The notes under the pieces are model-generated. The model was not told the DNA's origin. It saw only the letters and a list, made by a program, of their open reading frames with translations, and searched no databases. This document shows, in pieces, positions 1 to 5,787 of a stretch of DNA of 12,748 bases. Position 1 is the stretch's first letter, and every line of letters starts with the position of its first letter. This DNA comes from Deltaproteobacteria bacterium (GTDB lineage Bacteria; Desulfobacterota; DSM-4660; Desulfatiglandales; HGW-15), in the NCBI GenBank assembly GCA_021737245.1, contig JAIPEI010000058.1:1-12748 (forward strand), read 5' to 3'. Both the position numbers and the translations under genes were made by a program.

Positions 1-174
1 CGAGGCGAGGACCTTGTCCATGTCGCCGCTGAAGACCACCATGGAGAGCTTGTTCTCGGGCTGGTTGTCGGTCAGGGCGTCCAGCTGCCCCTTGAGCTCG
101 GCCACTTGGGCCTCGATCCGCTCGAGGGACCCGGCGTCCGGACGGGGGGTTTCCTGCTGCACTGCTTGTTTCAT
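1..174 (-). CDS. DsrE/DsrF/DrsH-like family protein (5' part only)
   Basis: Only the first 58 codons are in the window; the gene continues beyond base 1. The start is the ATG at 174-172, preceded by AGGAGGGA (188-181) at good spacing. The N-terminus is a short polar region (about residues 16-36) likely to form a helix or coiled coil, rich in Glu, Gln and Leu. From residue 41 the sequence NKLSMVVFSGDMDKVLAS matches the first beta strand and the loop of the DsrE-like peroxiredoxin-type family, which includes membrane-associated proteins of sulfur metabolism. No signal peptide is seen. The gene lies 86 bp downstream of marR on the same strand, with an inverted repeat resembling the marR operator in the gap, so co-regulation is likely. 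The exact function of this subfamily (sulfur transfer is often proposed) is not shown by the sequence. Confidence 0.8.
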   Translation of the reverse strand, partial: MKQAVQQETPRPDAGSLERIEAQVAELKGQLDALTDNQPENKLSMVVFSGDMDKVLAS

Positions 175-192
175 GATATTTCCCTCCTATTT

Positions 193-207
193 GTTCATAC
201 TGTGAAC
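193..207. promoter_or_regulatory. Probable MarR operator before the DsrE-like gene
   Basis: GTTCATACTGTGAAC is a perfect GTTCA-N5-TGAAC inverted repeat, centred 26 bp upstream of the DsrE-like start codon. It matches the repeat at the marR promoter (739-753) at 11 of 15 positions when the two are aligned in opposite orientation. Such 5-5-5 inverted repeats are typical of MarR-family sites. A perfect ACCATATGGT palindrome lies beside it (206-215). Binding is inferred only. Confidence 0.5.
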
Positions 208-260
208 CATATGGTGAAACGAATACCGGCGAGGCAGGCCGCCTCCGGCCGGGCTACCGC

Positions 261-722
261 TTAAACGAGGGTTTCTTTTACGGCTTCCATGGAGGAGCGC
301 AAGACCTCCAGGTTGGAAATCAGCTCCTTTCTCTTATCAGAGTCCATGTGGAGCAAAACGTTTCGGTGGGCCTCCCGGTAGAACGCCTCCAGGTCCCGGG
401 TCTTTCCGCGGCCCTCGGGCGTCAGGCTGATCAGCTTCACCCGGGCGTCCCTCGGGTCGTCGGTCCGCTCCACCAGCCCCTTTTGAATCATGCCATCCAT
501 GATCTTGGTCACGCGGCTCTTGGCCACCTGGAGGCGGTCGGCGATCCCCTTGACCGTGAGGTACCGCTCTCCCTCGAAGAGCAGCAGGACCTTCACCTCG
601 GCCAGGGTTAGGTTGAACCTCTTGGATTCATAGATCTTTCGGTCTTCACAGCAGGAGATGATCTCGGTGATGAGGTCTCTGAGCCTCGAGGTCTGGTAGT
701 CGAGAAGCTTGTCGTTCTCCAT
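261..722 (-). CDS. MarR family transcriptional regulator
   Basis: A 153-residue winged-helix protein, the usual length for MarR. The recognition region (about residues 45-85) reads like the family: an AEVKVLLLF helix, then LTVKGIADRLQVAKSRVTKI, then the wing with DDPRDARVKLISLTPEGR (about 88-105). The flanking N- and C-terminal helices would form the dimer interface. The start ATG (722-720) has AGGGAG (733-728) upstream and sits just below a strong sigma-70 promoter, whose start region carries an inverted repeat, so autorepression is likely. The DsrE-like gene follows on the same strand. The ligand is unknown; no conserved redox cysteine pair stands out, the only adjacent cysteines being C24 and C25 in the N-terminal helix (ISCCEDRK). 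Those two could be a thiol sensor, but that is speculation. Confidence 0.93.
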   Translation of the reverse strand: MENDKLLDYQTSRLRDLITEIISCCEDRKIYESKRFNLTLAEVKVLLLFEGERYLTVKGIADRLQVAKSRVTKIMDGMIQKGLVERTDDPRDARVKLISLTPEGRGKTRDLEAFYREAHRNVLLHMDSDKRKELISNLEVLRSSMEAVKETLV

Positions 723-738
723 GGTTCTCCCTCTGAAC

Positions 739-753
739 GTTCACGATGTTAAC
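739..753. promoter_or_regulatory. Probable MarR autoregulatory operator
   Basis: GTTCACGATGTTAAC (plus strand) is a GTTCA-N5-TTAAC inverted repeat with one mismatch from perfect. It overlaps a 10-bp palindrome TGAACGTTCA (734-743). It begins immediately downstream of the marR -10 box and covers the expected transcription start, the standard position for a repressor. It resembles the site at 193-207. Confidence 0.55.
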
Positions 754-754
754 T

Positions 755-783
755 AATATAGCCCCCCATGGAAAGGATGTCAA
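755..783 (-). promoter_or_regulatory. Sigma-70 promoter of marR
   Basis: On the minus strand TTGACA (783-778), a 17-bp spacer and TATATT (760-755) make a near-consensus promoter. Transcription would start near 748-745, about 25 bases before the marR start codon. Confidence 0.8.
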
Positions 784-1054
784 GGGGGAGGGGAAGGGGT
801 GTCTGTGTCTGTGTCGGTGTCTGTGTCGGTGTCTGTGTCGGTATACATCTTCGGGAGGAGTTGAGCCTCTCCACGGTGATCGTGGCGGTGAACGCGCGGC
901 TCCTCGGAAAGGCCGGACCGGCCGGTGCGGCTGCCGGCTGACGGGAAAACCGGAAAATTGTTCGTGCGATTTCCTTCCTTCGTGATAAAAAGGGACCCTG
1001 GGACCGGGTACGGAATCCCGGTTTCGGGACGTTCATCAGGGAAGGAGCGCGCGG
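784..1054. other. Gene-free region between divergent marR and peptidase gene
   Basis: With the marR promoter (755-783), this forms a 332-bp space without a convincing gene. It holds a G-rich run (785-799), the hexamer tandem repeat (799-840) and, on the plus strand, codon-like sequence ending at a stop at 939-941 (see findings). TCCCG-GTTT-CGGGA, near 1015-1028, can form a small hairpin shortly before the peptidase gene. A plus-strand promoter must lie here but I could not pick one with confidence; the best candidate near 975 has a GATAAA-like -10 and a poor -35. Confidence 0.5.
799..840. repeat. Hexanucleotide tandem repeat GTGTC(T/G), seven copies
   Basis: Seven head-to-tail hexamers read T,T,G,T,G,T,G at the last base, so the last six form three perfect 12-bp units (GTGTCTGTGTCG). 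A degenerate eighth copy, GTATAC, follows at 841-846. The repeat starts 16 bp upstream of the marR -35 box and 215 bp upstream of the peptidase start codon. Confidence 0.95.
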
Positions 1055-2041
1055 ATGGCTTCGAATGACACGCTCACGGCCGTGGAAGGCATCGCCGTCG
1101 GGCACTTCAGCGACCCGGAGCACCTCACCGGCTGCACGGTGGTCCGGTTTCCTTCGGAGGGCGCCGTGGCCGGCGTGGACGTGCGAGGCTCCGCGCCCGG
1201 CACCCGGGAGACCGACTCCCTGAACCCCCTGAACATCGTGGAGCGGATCCACGCTCTGGTTCTCACCGGAGGCAGCGCGTTCGGCCTGGACGCGGCGGGC
1301 GGCGCGGTCCAGTGCCTGGAGGAGGAAGGGATCGGGCTGGACACGGGCGGCGGCATTTTGGTGCCCATCGTGCCGGCCGCGGTCCTCTACGATCTCAGTG
1401 CGGGAAGCCCCTCCGTCCGCCCGGGGAGGGATCAGGGCTACGCCGCCTGCAAGGCCGTCGGGACGGATCCCGTCCTCCAGGGGAACGTGGGTGCGGGCAC
1501 CGGCGCCACGGTCGGCAAGGTCACGGGCATGGAGCGCGCCATGAAAGGCGGCCTGGGCTCCTCGGCCAGGGAGCTCGCCGGCGGGGCCGTGGTGGGGGCG
1601 CTCGTCGCGGTCAACGGGGTGGGAGACGTGGTGGATCCACGAAGCGGGCAGATCCTGGCCGGGGTCCGGGGGGACCGGGAGGGGGCGTATCTGGATGCCA
1701 CGCGCCTGCTCATGGAGCGCAGGGACCTGACGCTTTTCGCCGGTGCCAACACCTCCCTGGCCGTCATCGCCCTCAATTGCCCCTTCAGCAAGACCCAGCT
1801 CACCAAGATCGCCCAGATGGCCCAGGACGGGCTGGCGCGGGCCGTTCGACCGGTCCACACCATGTATGACGGAGACACCGTGTTCGCCGTGTCCGTGGCC
1901 CCCGAGAGCGGCGCGCCGCGCCTCGACGTCACCGTGGCCGGGACCGCGGCGGCCGAGGCCCTGGCCGAGGCCGTGGTGCGGGGCGTGACCTCGGCCGAGA
2001 GCCTGGGCGGGTTTCCCTGCCGGACCGAGTGGGAGGCATAG
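1055..2041 (+). CDS. P1/S58 family peptidase (DmpA/beta-aminopeptidase type)
   Basis: A 328-residue Ntn-fold hydrolase precursor of the P1 (S58) family, which includes DmpA, BapA and related aminopeptidases. Conserved blocks run in order: VRGSAPGTRETDSL (43-56), LTGGSAFGLDAAGG (70-83), GNVGAGTGATVGK (143-155), KGGLGSSA (164-171), VNGVGDVVDPRSGQI (186-200) and GANTSLAVIA (230-239). In short family members cleavage falls at an Asn-Thr or Asn-Ser bond to free the nucleophile; N232-T233 is the candidate here, giving alpha and beta chains of about 25 and 10 kDa. Such enzymes remove N-terminal residues from small peptides, some being active on D-amino acid or beta-amino acid substrates; specificity cannot be read here. 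No signal peptide is visible, so it is probably cytoplasmic. The start ATG has GAAGGAG (1041-1047) upstream. The next gene starts one base after its stop. Confidence 0.93.
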   Translation: MASNDTLTAVEGIAVGHFSDPEHLTGCTVVRFPSEGAVAGVDVRGSAPGTRETDSLNPLNIVERIHALVLTGGSAFGLDAAGGAVQCLEEEGIGLDTGGGILVPIVPAAVLYDLSAGSPSVRPGRDQGYAACKAVGTDPVLQGNVGAGTGATVGKVTGMERAMKGGLGSSARELAGGAVVGALVAVNGVGDVVDPRSGQILAGVRGDREGAYLDATRLLMERRDLTLFAGANTSLAVIALNCPFSKTQLTKIAQMAQDGLARAVRPVHTMYDGDTVFAVSVAPESGAPRLDVTVAGTAAAEALAEAVVRGVTSAESLGGFPCRTEWEA

Positions 2042-2042
2042 C

Positions 2043-2288
2043 ATGAAGAACGGAATGGGCGTGAGCGGGCTCGAGCCGGAGATGATCGCCGAGGCCACGG
2101 CCAAGGCGCGGCGGGCCGCGGAGCAGTTCGCCAAGGACTCGGGGAGCCGGATCGGTCCCATCCGCCGGGCCAACCAGGGGGTGTTCGTGATCCAGCCCCG
2201 GGACCGGGCGCCCGGCGTCATGGAGGGAAGCCAGCTCCACAAGACGGTGCGCGTGGTCTTCACCATCGAGGACGGCCTCGAGGACTAG
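2043..2288 (+). CDS. Short protein matching the C-terminus of SIMPL (DUF541) domain proteins
   Basis: Eighty-one residues. LEPEMIAEATAKARRAAEQF, then AKDSGSRIGPIRRANQGVFVI and a final KTVRVVFTIEDGL match the last third of SIMPL/DUF541 proteins, which are normally over 200 residues long and often exported. The N-terminal two thirds and the signal peptide are absent, and no SIMPL-like sequence is seen in the upstream peptidase. The start codon lies one base after the peptidase stop (TAGCATG), so translation is probably coupled. It may be a truncated relic kept by the coupling, or a small stand-alone domain with its own role. The reading frame is intact and has the codon use of its neighbours. 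Start choice: the ATG at 2043; the ATG at 2055 is an alternative. Confidence 0.75.
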   Translation: MKNGMGVSGLEPEMIAEATAKARRAAEQFAKDSGSRIGPIRRANQGVFVIQPRDRAPGVMEGSQLHKTVRVVFTIEDGLED

Positions 2289-2330
2289 GAAAAGGATCGA
2301 GGGAAAACAGGGGTCTTCATCAGCGAGGGT

Positions 2331-2352
2331 GATCCGTCGCGCGAGACGGGTC
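2331..2352 (+). other. Hairpin before the B3/4-domain gene
   Basis: GATCCGTC-GCGCGA-GACGGGTC can form an 8-bp stem (one G-U pair in RNA) with a 6-base loop, in the 86-bp gap after the SIMPL-like gene. No U-tract follows, so an intrinsic terminator is doubtful; it may be an RNA processing or stability element. Confidence 0.4.
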
Positions 2353-2374
2353 ATGGAGGGTTTGGAGGAGGAGC

Positions 2375-3091
2375 ATGACCGAGGTACGGGTGCATGACGA
2401 GGTGTTCAAGATGTTTCCGAGCTTTCGCCGGGGAATCGTGATGGCCTGGGACCTGAAGAACCAGGGGGCCTCCCCGGACCTGGAGCACCTGCTCCACGAG
2501 GCCCTGGACGGGGCGGCGGAAAGCCCGGTGGATCTCAAGACGGATCCCCGGACCGCGGTCTGGAACGAGGCCTACCGGAAGCTGGGATGCAACCCCAACA
2601 AGTTCCCTCCGGCCCACCTCGCTCTGCTCAAGCGCGTTCAGAAGCCCGGGGCCCGCATTCCCTTCATCAACAGGGCGGTGGCCGTGATGAACGACAACTC
2701 CATCCGGGGGATGCTTCCGGTGGGCGGGGACGACGTGGACCGGGCCGGCGGGACCCTGGAGCTCCGCCCGGCCGAGGGCGATGAACGGTTCACGCCCCTG
2801 AGCGACCCGGACAGGACCGAGTCGCCCGATCCGGGCGAGATGATCTACGTGGTGGCGGAGTCAGGAGAGGTGATGTGCCGCCGCTGGAACTGGCGAAACG
2901 GCTTCAAGACCCGCATCACCGAGGAGACCCGGGCCCTGGTCATGAACATCGACGGGCTGGGCGAGGACAGCGAGTCCCGCGCCCTCGAGGTCCGGGACCG
3001 TGTGGCCGGCATGCTGGAGCGGTTCTGTGAAGCCCGGACCGTGGCGGCGCTCCTCTCCCCCTCCAGCCCCTTCTATCGGTTCGATCTCTGA
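2375..3091 (+). CDS. B3/B4 tRNA-binding-domain protein
   Basis: A 238-residue stand-alone B3/B4 domain protein, related to the editing-type domain of the phenylalanyl-tRNA synthetase beta subunit. The family pattern is clear: WNEAYRKLGCNPNKFPPA (68-85), LLKRVQKPGARIPFINRAV (89-107), NDNSIRGMLPVGGDDVD (111-127), the PGEMIYV segment (about 152-158) and CRRWNWRNGFKTRIT (168-182). The length is normal for free-standing members. Some are thought to hydrolyse mischarged or free aminoacyl substrates, but few have been tested. Probably cytoplasmic; no membrane segment. The ATG is preceded by GGAGGAGGAG (2364-2373) at usable spacing. It could be in the same transcript as the peptidase (86 bp away), which would be a plausible amino-acid and peptide handling setting, but this is an inference. 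Confidence 0.88.
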   Translation: MTEVRVHDEVFKMFPSFRRGIVMAWDLKNQGASPDLEHLLHEALDGAAESPVDLKTDPRTAVWNEAYRKLGCNPNKFPPAHLALLKRVQKPGARIPFINRAVAVMNDNSIRGMLPVGGDDVDRAGGTLELRPAEGDERFTPLSDPDRTESPDPGEMIYVVAESGEVMCRRWNWRNGFKTRITEETRALVMNIDGLGEDSESRALEVRDRVAGMLERFCEARTVAALLSPSSPFYRFDL

Positions 3092-3294
3092 GCGGGAGGC
3101 GACGCCGTGACGAGCCCCCGCCATGACCGTCCTCTCCGCCGTGGTCTACGAGCGGCCCCAGGGCCTGACCCGGGATCCGGATACGGACATCGTCCTGAGC
3201 CGGGAGACCGCCGAGCGGCTGAGCGAGACGTTCCCCTGAAATCCTTTCCGGCCGCCCGCGTCAAGGGGCGGTCAAGCCCCCATACACATTCATG

Positions 3295-3312
3295 CCGTCG
3301 ACCCGTCGACGG
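3295..3312. promoter_or_regulatory. Perfect inverted repeat upstream of the cyclophilin gene
   Basis: CCGTCGAC-CC-GTCGACGG has 8-bp perfect arms separated by 2 bp, 49 bp before the start codon of the cyclophilin gene. It could be an operator for a dimeric regulator or a partial hairpin. Nothing else in this 270-bp gap (3092-3361) is convincing apart from a weak GGGGC-N6-GCCCC hairpin near 3265-3280. Confidence 0.45.
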
Positions 3313-3361
3313 AAGGCCCGAATCCATCATCCATGACGATTCCTGAGAGGAGGAGCATATT

Positions 3362-3847
3362 ATGACTTCGAAACAGTGGCCCAAACCGCCGGCCATGCAG
3401 ATCGACACCGACGCCGTCTACCGCGCGACCATGGAGACGAACAAGGGGACCATCGAGCTTGAGCTCTACCCCGAGCACGCGCCCAAGACCGTGAACAACT
3501 TCGTGTTCCTGGCCGGGGAGGGGTTCTACGACGGCGTGGCCTTTCACCGGGTCATCCCGGACTTCGTGATCCAGGGGGGAGACCCCACGGGCACGGGGAC
3601 GGGCGGGCCGGGGTACCAGTTCGAGGACGAGACCCGCGGGAACCCGCTGAAGCACGAGACCGGTTCGATCTCCATGGCCAACGCGGGGCCCAACACAAAC
3701 GGCAGCCAGTTCTTCATCACGCACTCGCCCCAGCCCCACCTGGACGGACGGCACACCGTGTTCGGCAGGGTGGTAAAGGGGCAGGACGTGGTGGACATGA
3801 TTCAACAGGGCGACCGGATGAAGCCGGTCACGGTCAGGAAGAGCTGA
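3362..3847 (+). CDS. Cyclophilin-type peptidyl-prolyl cis-trans isomerase
   Basis: A 161-residue single-domain cyclophilin that catalyses cis-trans isomerisation at Xaa-Pro bonds. The core runs from about residue 18 to the C-terminus. Conserved blocks are FHRVIPDFVIQGGDPTG (61-77), GSISMANAGPNTNGSQFFIT (101-120) and HLDGRHTVFGRV (126-137). Arg63 and Phe68 match the catalytic Arg and the pocket Phe of the family, and Gln71 and Phe118 are kept; the human cyclophilin A Trp121 position holds His126, as in many bacterial forms with low cyclosporin affinity. No signal peptide is seen, so it is probably cytoplasmic. The start ATG is preceded by GAGAGGAGGAG (3345-3355). It ends 13 bp from the stop of the convergent GAF gene, with no terminator in between. 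Confidence 0.95.
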   Translation: MTSKQWPKPPAMQIDTDAVYRATMETNKGTIELELYPEHAPKTVNNFVFLAGEGFYDGVAFHRVIPDFVIQGGDPTGTGTGGPGYQFEDETRGNPLKHETGSISMANAGPNTNGSQFFITHSPQPHLDGRHTVFGRVVKGQDVVDMIQQGDRMKPVTVRKS

Positions 3848-3860
3848 ACGGATTCGAAAA

Positions 3861-4433
3861 CTAGCTGCACTTGTCCTGGAAGACGTGTGCCGGAATGCGC
3901 CGGTGGAGCAGATCGCTGATCTCGCAGAGCGCCTCCTTGACGGTGGTGTAGTTCATGGCGAGCCCGATGAACTCAGCGAGCAGTACCAGGAAACCCAGGT
4001 CATTGTCGGCCACCTCCCAGCCTCGGTCGTGGTAGAGCCGCAGGGTCCCGAGCACGCTCCCTGAGACAGTGATGGGGATGGACACGATCGCGGCGATCCC
4101 CTCCTTTTTTACTTCCTCCGGGTACTGGATGCGTTCGTCTCCTGATGTGTCGGAGACGATCACCGGGGTTCCGCTCATGCACTCGGCAATGCTCTTCTCG
4201 GCGAGAATCGGACCCTTGCCCACAAAAGCCATGCTCAGGCCGAAGCTGGCGAGCCTTTCCAGCTCGCCCGTGTCGGGGTTCAGTGCGTAAATGGCGCAGG
4301 CCTTGATCTCCATGTTCGTCGCGAGGAGCTGGACCAGGTGGTTCGCCATGACGTCCAGCTGGTCCGACCGGGAGAGCGCCAGGGTGACGGACTTGAGCAC
4401 CTCGATGTTGTGTGTCGATTCGGTAGTCATCAT
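3861..4433 (-). CDS. GAF domain-containing protein
   Basis: A 190-residue protein that is essentially one GAF domain (about residues 12-165) with a short C-terminal tail. Typical GAF features are the LSRSDQLDVMANHLVQLL helix (20-37), CAIYALNPDTGELERLASFG (46-65), VIVSDTSGDERIQYPEEVKK (91-110) and the AIVSIPITVSGSVLGTLRLY strands (115-134). No output domain (kinase, cyclase or HTH) is attached, so it may bind a small ligand or redox signal and act on a partner. Cys46, Cys85, Cys170 and Cys189 are present, but no clear haem or cluster site is visible. AGGAGG (4445-4440) precedes two adjacent ATG codons at 4433 and 4430; the first has 6-base spacing and is chosen. Open reading frame further upstream overlaps the stress gene and is not coding. 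It lies 53 bp after the stress gene on the same strand. Confidence 0.88.
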   Translation of the reverse strand: MMTTESTHNIEVLKSVTLALSRSDQLDVMANHLVQLLATNMEIKACAIYALNPDTGELERLASFGLSMAFVGKGPILAEKSIAECMSGTPVIVSDTSGDERIQYPEEVKKEGIAAIVSIPITVSGSVLGTLRLYHDRGWEVADNDLGFLVLLAEFIGLAMNYTTVKEALCEISDLLHRRIPAHVFQDKCS

Positions 4434-4486
4434 CTGTAACCTCCTGTAGGAGCGGGCTGCACGGCGCACGCTCCGATATCCGCAGC

Positions 4487-4954
4487 CTATTTGGCAATGC
4501 AGACCGTGATGCCCGCGGCGGCCCTGAGAATGCGTTCGTGAACGCTCCTGGAGAGCATGCGGGCGACCCGTCCCGCCTCTCGTCCACTCAGGACGATCAC
4601 GTCGTAATGTCCACGGTTTGCTGCATCGAGGATGTCCTCTGGTATGGATTTTTCTCTTTTCATGAACACGTAGTCCACCTGTTCGTCGTTGAAGCCGTTC
4701 TGCAGGAGAAAGTGCCTGGTGACCTTCAGCCCGGACTCCCGCTCCCGGAACTCTTCCTGGAGTGCGGCCAGGCCGCCCCGAAGCTTGCCCAGCTCGGGGC
4801 TGGAAGACATGTCGATCTCCGGCAGTGGTGCATAGGTGTTGAAGAGCGTGATCTGGACCTCTCCCCGTTGACCGAAGGTTTCGATGACAAAGCTCAACGC
4901 CTTCCTGTCCTGAGGAGTGTGGTTGTACGGCAGGAGAATCTTTTGGGCAGCCAT
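4487..4954 (-). CDS. Universal stress protein (UspA family)
   Basis: A 155-residue single Usp domain. It starts KILLPYNHTPQDRKALSFVI (5-24), has the central LFNTYAPLPEID segment (38-49), then DYVFMKREKSIPEDILDAA (94-112) and YDVIVLSGREAGRVARM (117-133), ending SRSVHERILRAAAGITVCIA (135-154). The ATP motif Gx2Gx9G(S/T) is degraded: the glycine before the Ser is Arg136 and the first glycines are spaced G-x3-G. It therefore resembles the non-ATP-binding UspA type rather than the ATP-binding type. AAAGGAGG (4969-4962) precedes the ATG. It heads a two-gene unit with the GAF gene. No strong promoter was found upstream on the minus strand. Its role is inferred to be stress- or starvation-linked, as for the family. 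Confidence 0.9.
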   Translation of the reverse strand: MAAQKILLPYNHTPQDRKALSFVIETFGQRGEVQITLFNTYAPLPEIDMSSSPELGKLRGGLAALQEEFRERESGLKVTRHFLLQNGFNDEQVDYVFMKREKSIPEDILDAANRGHYDVIVLSGREAGRVARMLSRSVHERILRAAAGITVCIAK

Positions 4955-5202
4955 GACGCCTCCTTTCGAACAAAGGTCGTTCTCACAGACTCCGTAGAAT
5001 CCGGCGGCGGCGGAGAGACGCCTTCAGGCCCCTGTCCGATAGAATCGAACAGAGCGGCTTGCCGAATTCATGGGCTCGCGAGGGAAAAGGAAGCGCGGTT
5101 TCGCTGGAAAAGGGAAGAGGCGTTTCAGAGGGTCAAGGCGTTCGGGGTTCCGGTGGAGCGCTCGATCGGGCTGTGAAAAGGCGCGGGGAGGGGAAGGGCC
5201 TT

Positions 5203-5294
5203 CGGTCCGGAGCCGTAAGCGATTGTCTATATATAACACGGAGACGCACGTACGCACAAGCCGCTTTTCCATCGTCAGGACGTGCTCCGGACCG
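5203..5294. repeat. Eleven-bp perfect inverted repeats flanking a 70-bp AT-rich core
   Basis: CGGTCCGGAGC (5203-5213) and GCTCCGGACCG (5284-5294) are perfect reverse complements. The core contains TATATATAAC (5228-5237) and GCACGT/ACGTGC, which could pair with each other. Such a layout is compatible with a large RNA hairpin or a small non-autonomous element; no target-site duplication could be confirmed by eye. Confidence 0.55.
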
Positions 5295-5523
5295 GTTGGA
5301 GACCGTCCAGGGCCGCACGGATCAGCGGATCCGAAGCGCGCCATCAGGATTCCTGAGCGCACATATCAAAAATTCGTATTGGATTTCGTATCCCAACCTA
5401 ACGACGCGCATCTGCGAGGGCGTCACCGGAGAGGCGGCCGGCCTCGCCGCAGAGATCGCCGGGCATGCCTGAAACCCACAGGAACGCCACCTCACATGAA
5501 CCGCTCCACATTATTCGATGCCC

Positions 5524-5554
5524 GGCTGGGGACCGCAATCGACGGTCCCCAGCC
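5524..5554. other. Perfect 12-bp stem-loop
   Basis: GGCTGGGGACCG (5524-5535), loop CAATCGA, CGGTCCCCAGCC (5543-5554): a 12-bp GC-rich stem with 7-base loop. No T-run follows on either strand, so it is not a classic intrinsic terminator. It could belong to a structured leader or a small RNA, or be a Rho-independent terminator lacking the U-tract. Confidence 0.65.
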
Positions 5555-5702
5555 CTGGTCTGACTCTTTCCCGCCCTGCCGACTTCTTTGTAACATTGTG
5601 GCATTAAATCCATCAAAATATCGGAATCAATTCTTCGGATGGCAGGGCCGGGTTCGCTTGCGTCCTCATAAGCCGGAATGCAATATAGTCCAAGCTATTG
5701 AT

Positions 5703-5717
5703 TTTTTGCTGCAAAAA
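5703..5717. promoter_or_regulatory. Possible operator TTTTTGC-T-GCAAAAA
   Basis: A 15-bp odd-centred palindrome with 7-bp perfect arms, about 38 bp upstream of the start of the putative promoter elements of the XRE-cupin gene. XRE-cupin regulators commonly autoregulate through nearby palindromes, so it is a candidate site, but no binding evidence exists. Confidence 0.35.
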
Positions 5718-5755
5718 CGGAAAGTGGAGTCCCCGTTGTCACCGGATTTCGGGTC

Positions 5756-5787
5756 TTGTCTTGACATTCGCTTTTTCAGTATATTAA
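5756..5787 (+). promoter_or_regulatory. Likely sigma-70 promoter of the XRE-cupin / ior operon
   Basis: Two overlapping readings are possible: TTGTCT (5756-5761), 18 bp, TATATT (5780-5785), or TTGACA (5761-5766), 15 bp, TATTAA (5782-5787). Neither is perfect, but the AT-rich -10 zone and short leader (about 20 bp to the start codon) fit a promoter. Confidence 0.45.

Noticed and set aside
749..2266. Long minus-strand open frame opposite the P1 peptidase
   Set aside because: It is a shadow in GC-rich sequence: low-complexity composition, no family resemblance, and the opposite strand codes for a clear peptidase. Its C-terminal repeat part is the hexamer tract.
4434..4973. In-frame upstream extension of the GAF gene
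   Set aside because: It runs opposite in frame to the well-matching stress protein and has no family features; the AGGAGG site selects 4433.
5059..5176. Protein-like C-terminal stretch (REKEARFRWKREEAF) ending at 5176
   Set aside because: No start codon or ribosome site in the frame and no recognisable family; it is likely chance or a relic too degraded to call.
5225..5255. Minus-strand promoter at the TATATATA box for the stress-GAF unit
   Set aside because: A TTGTGC-like -35 gives fair spacing, but it would place the start over 250 bp from the stress gene and match is weak; not supported enough to annotate.
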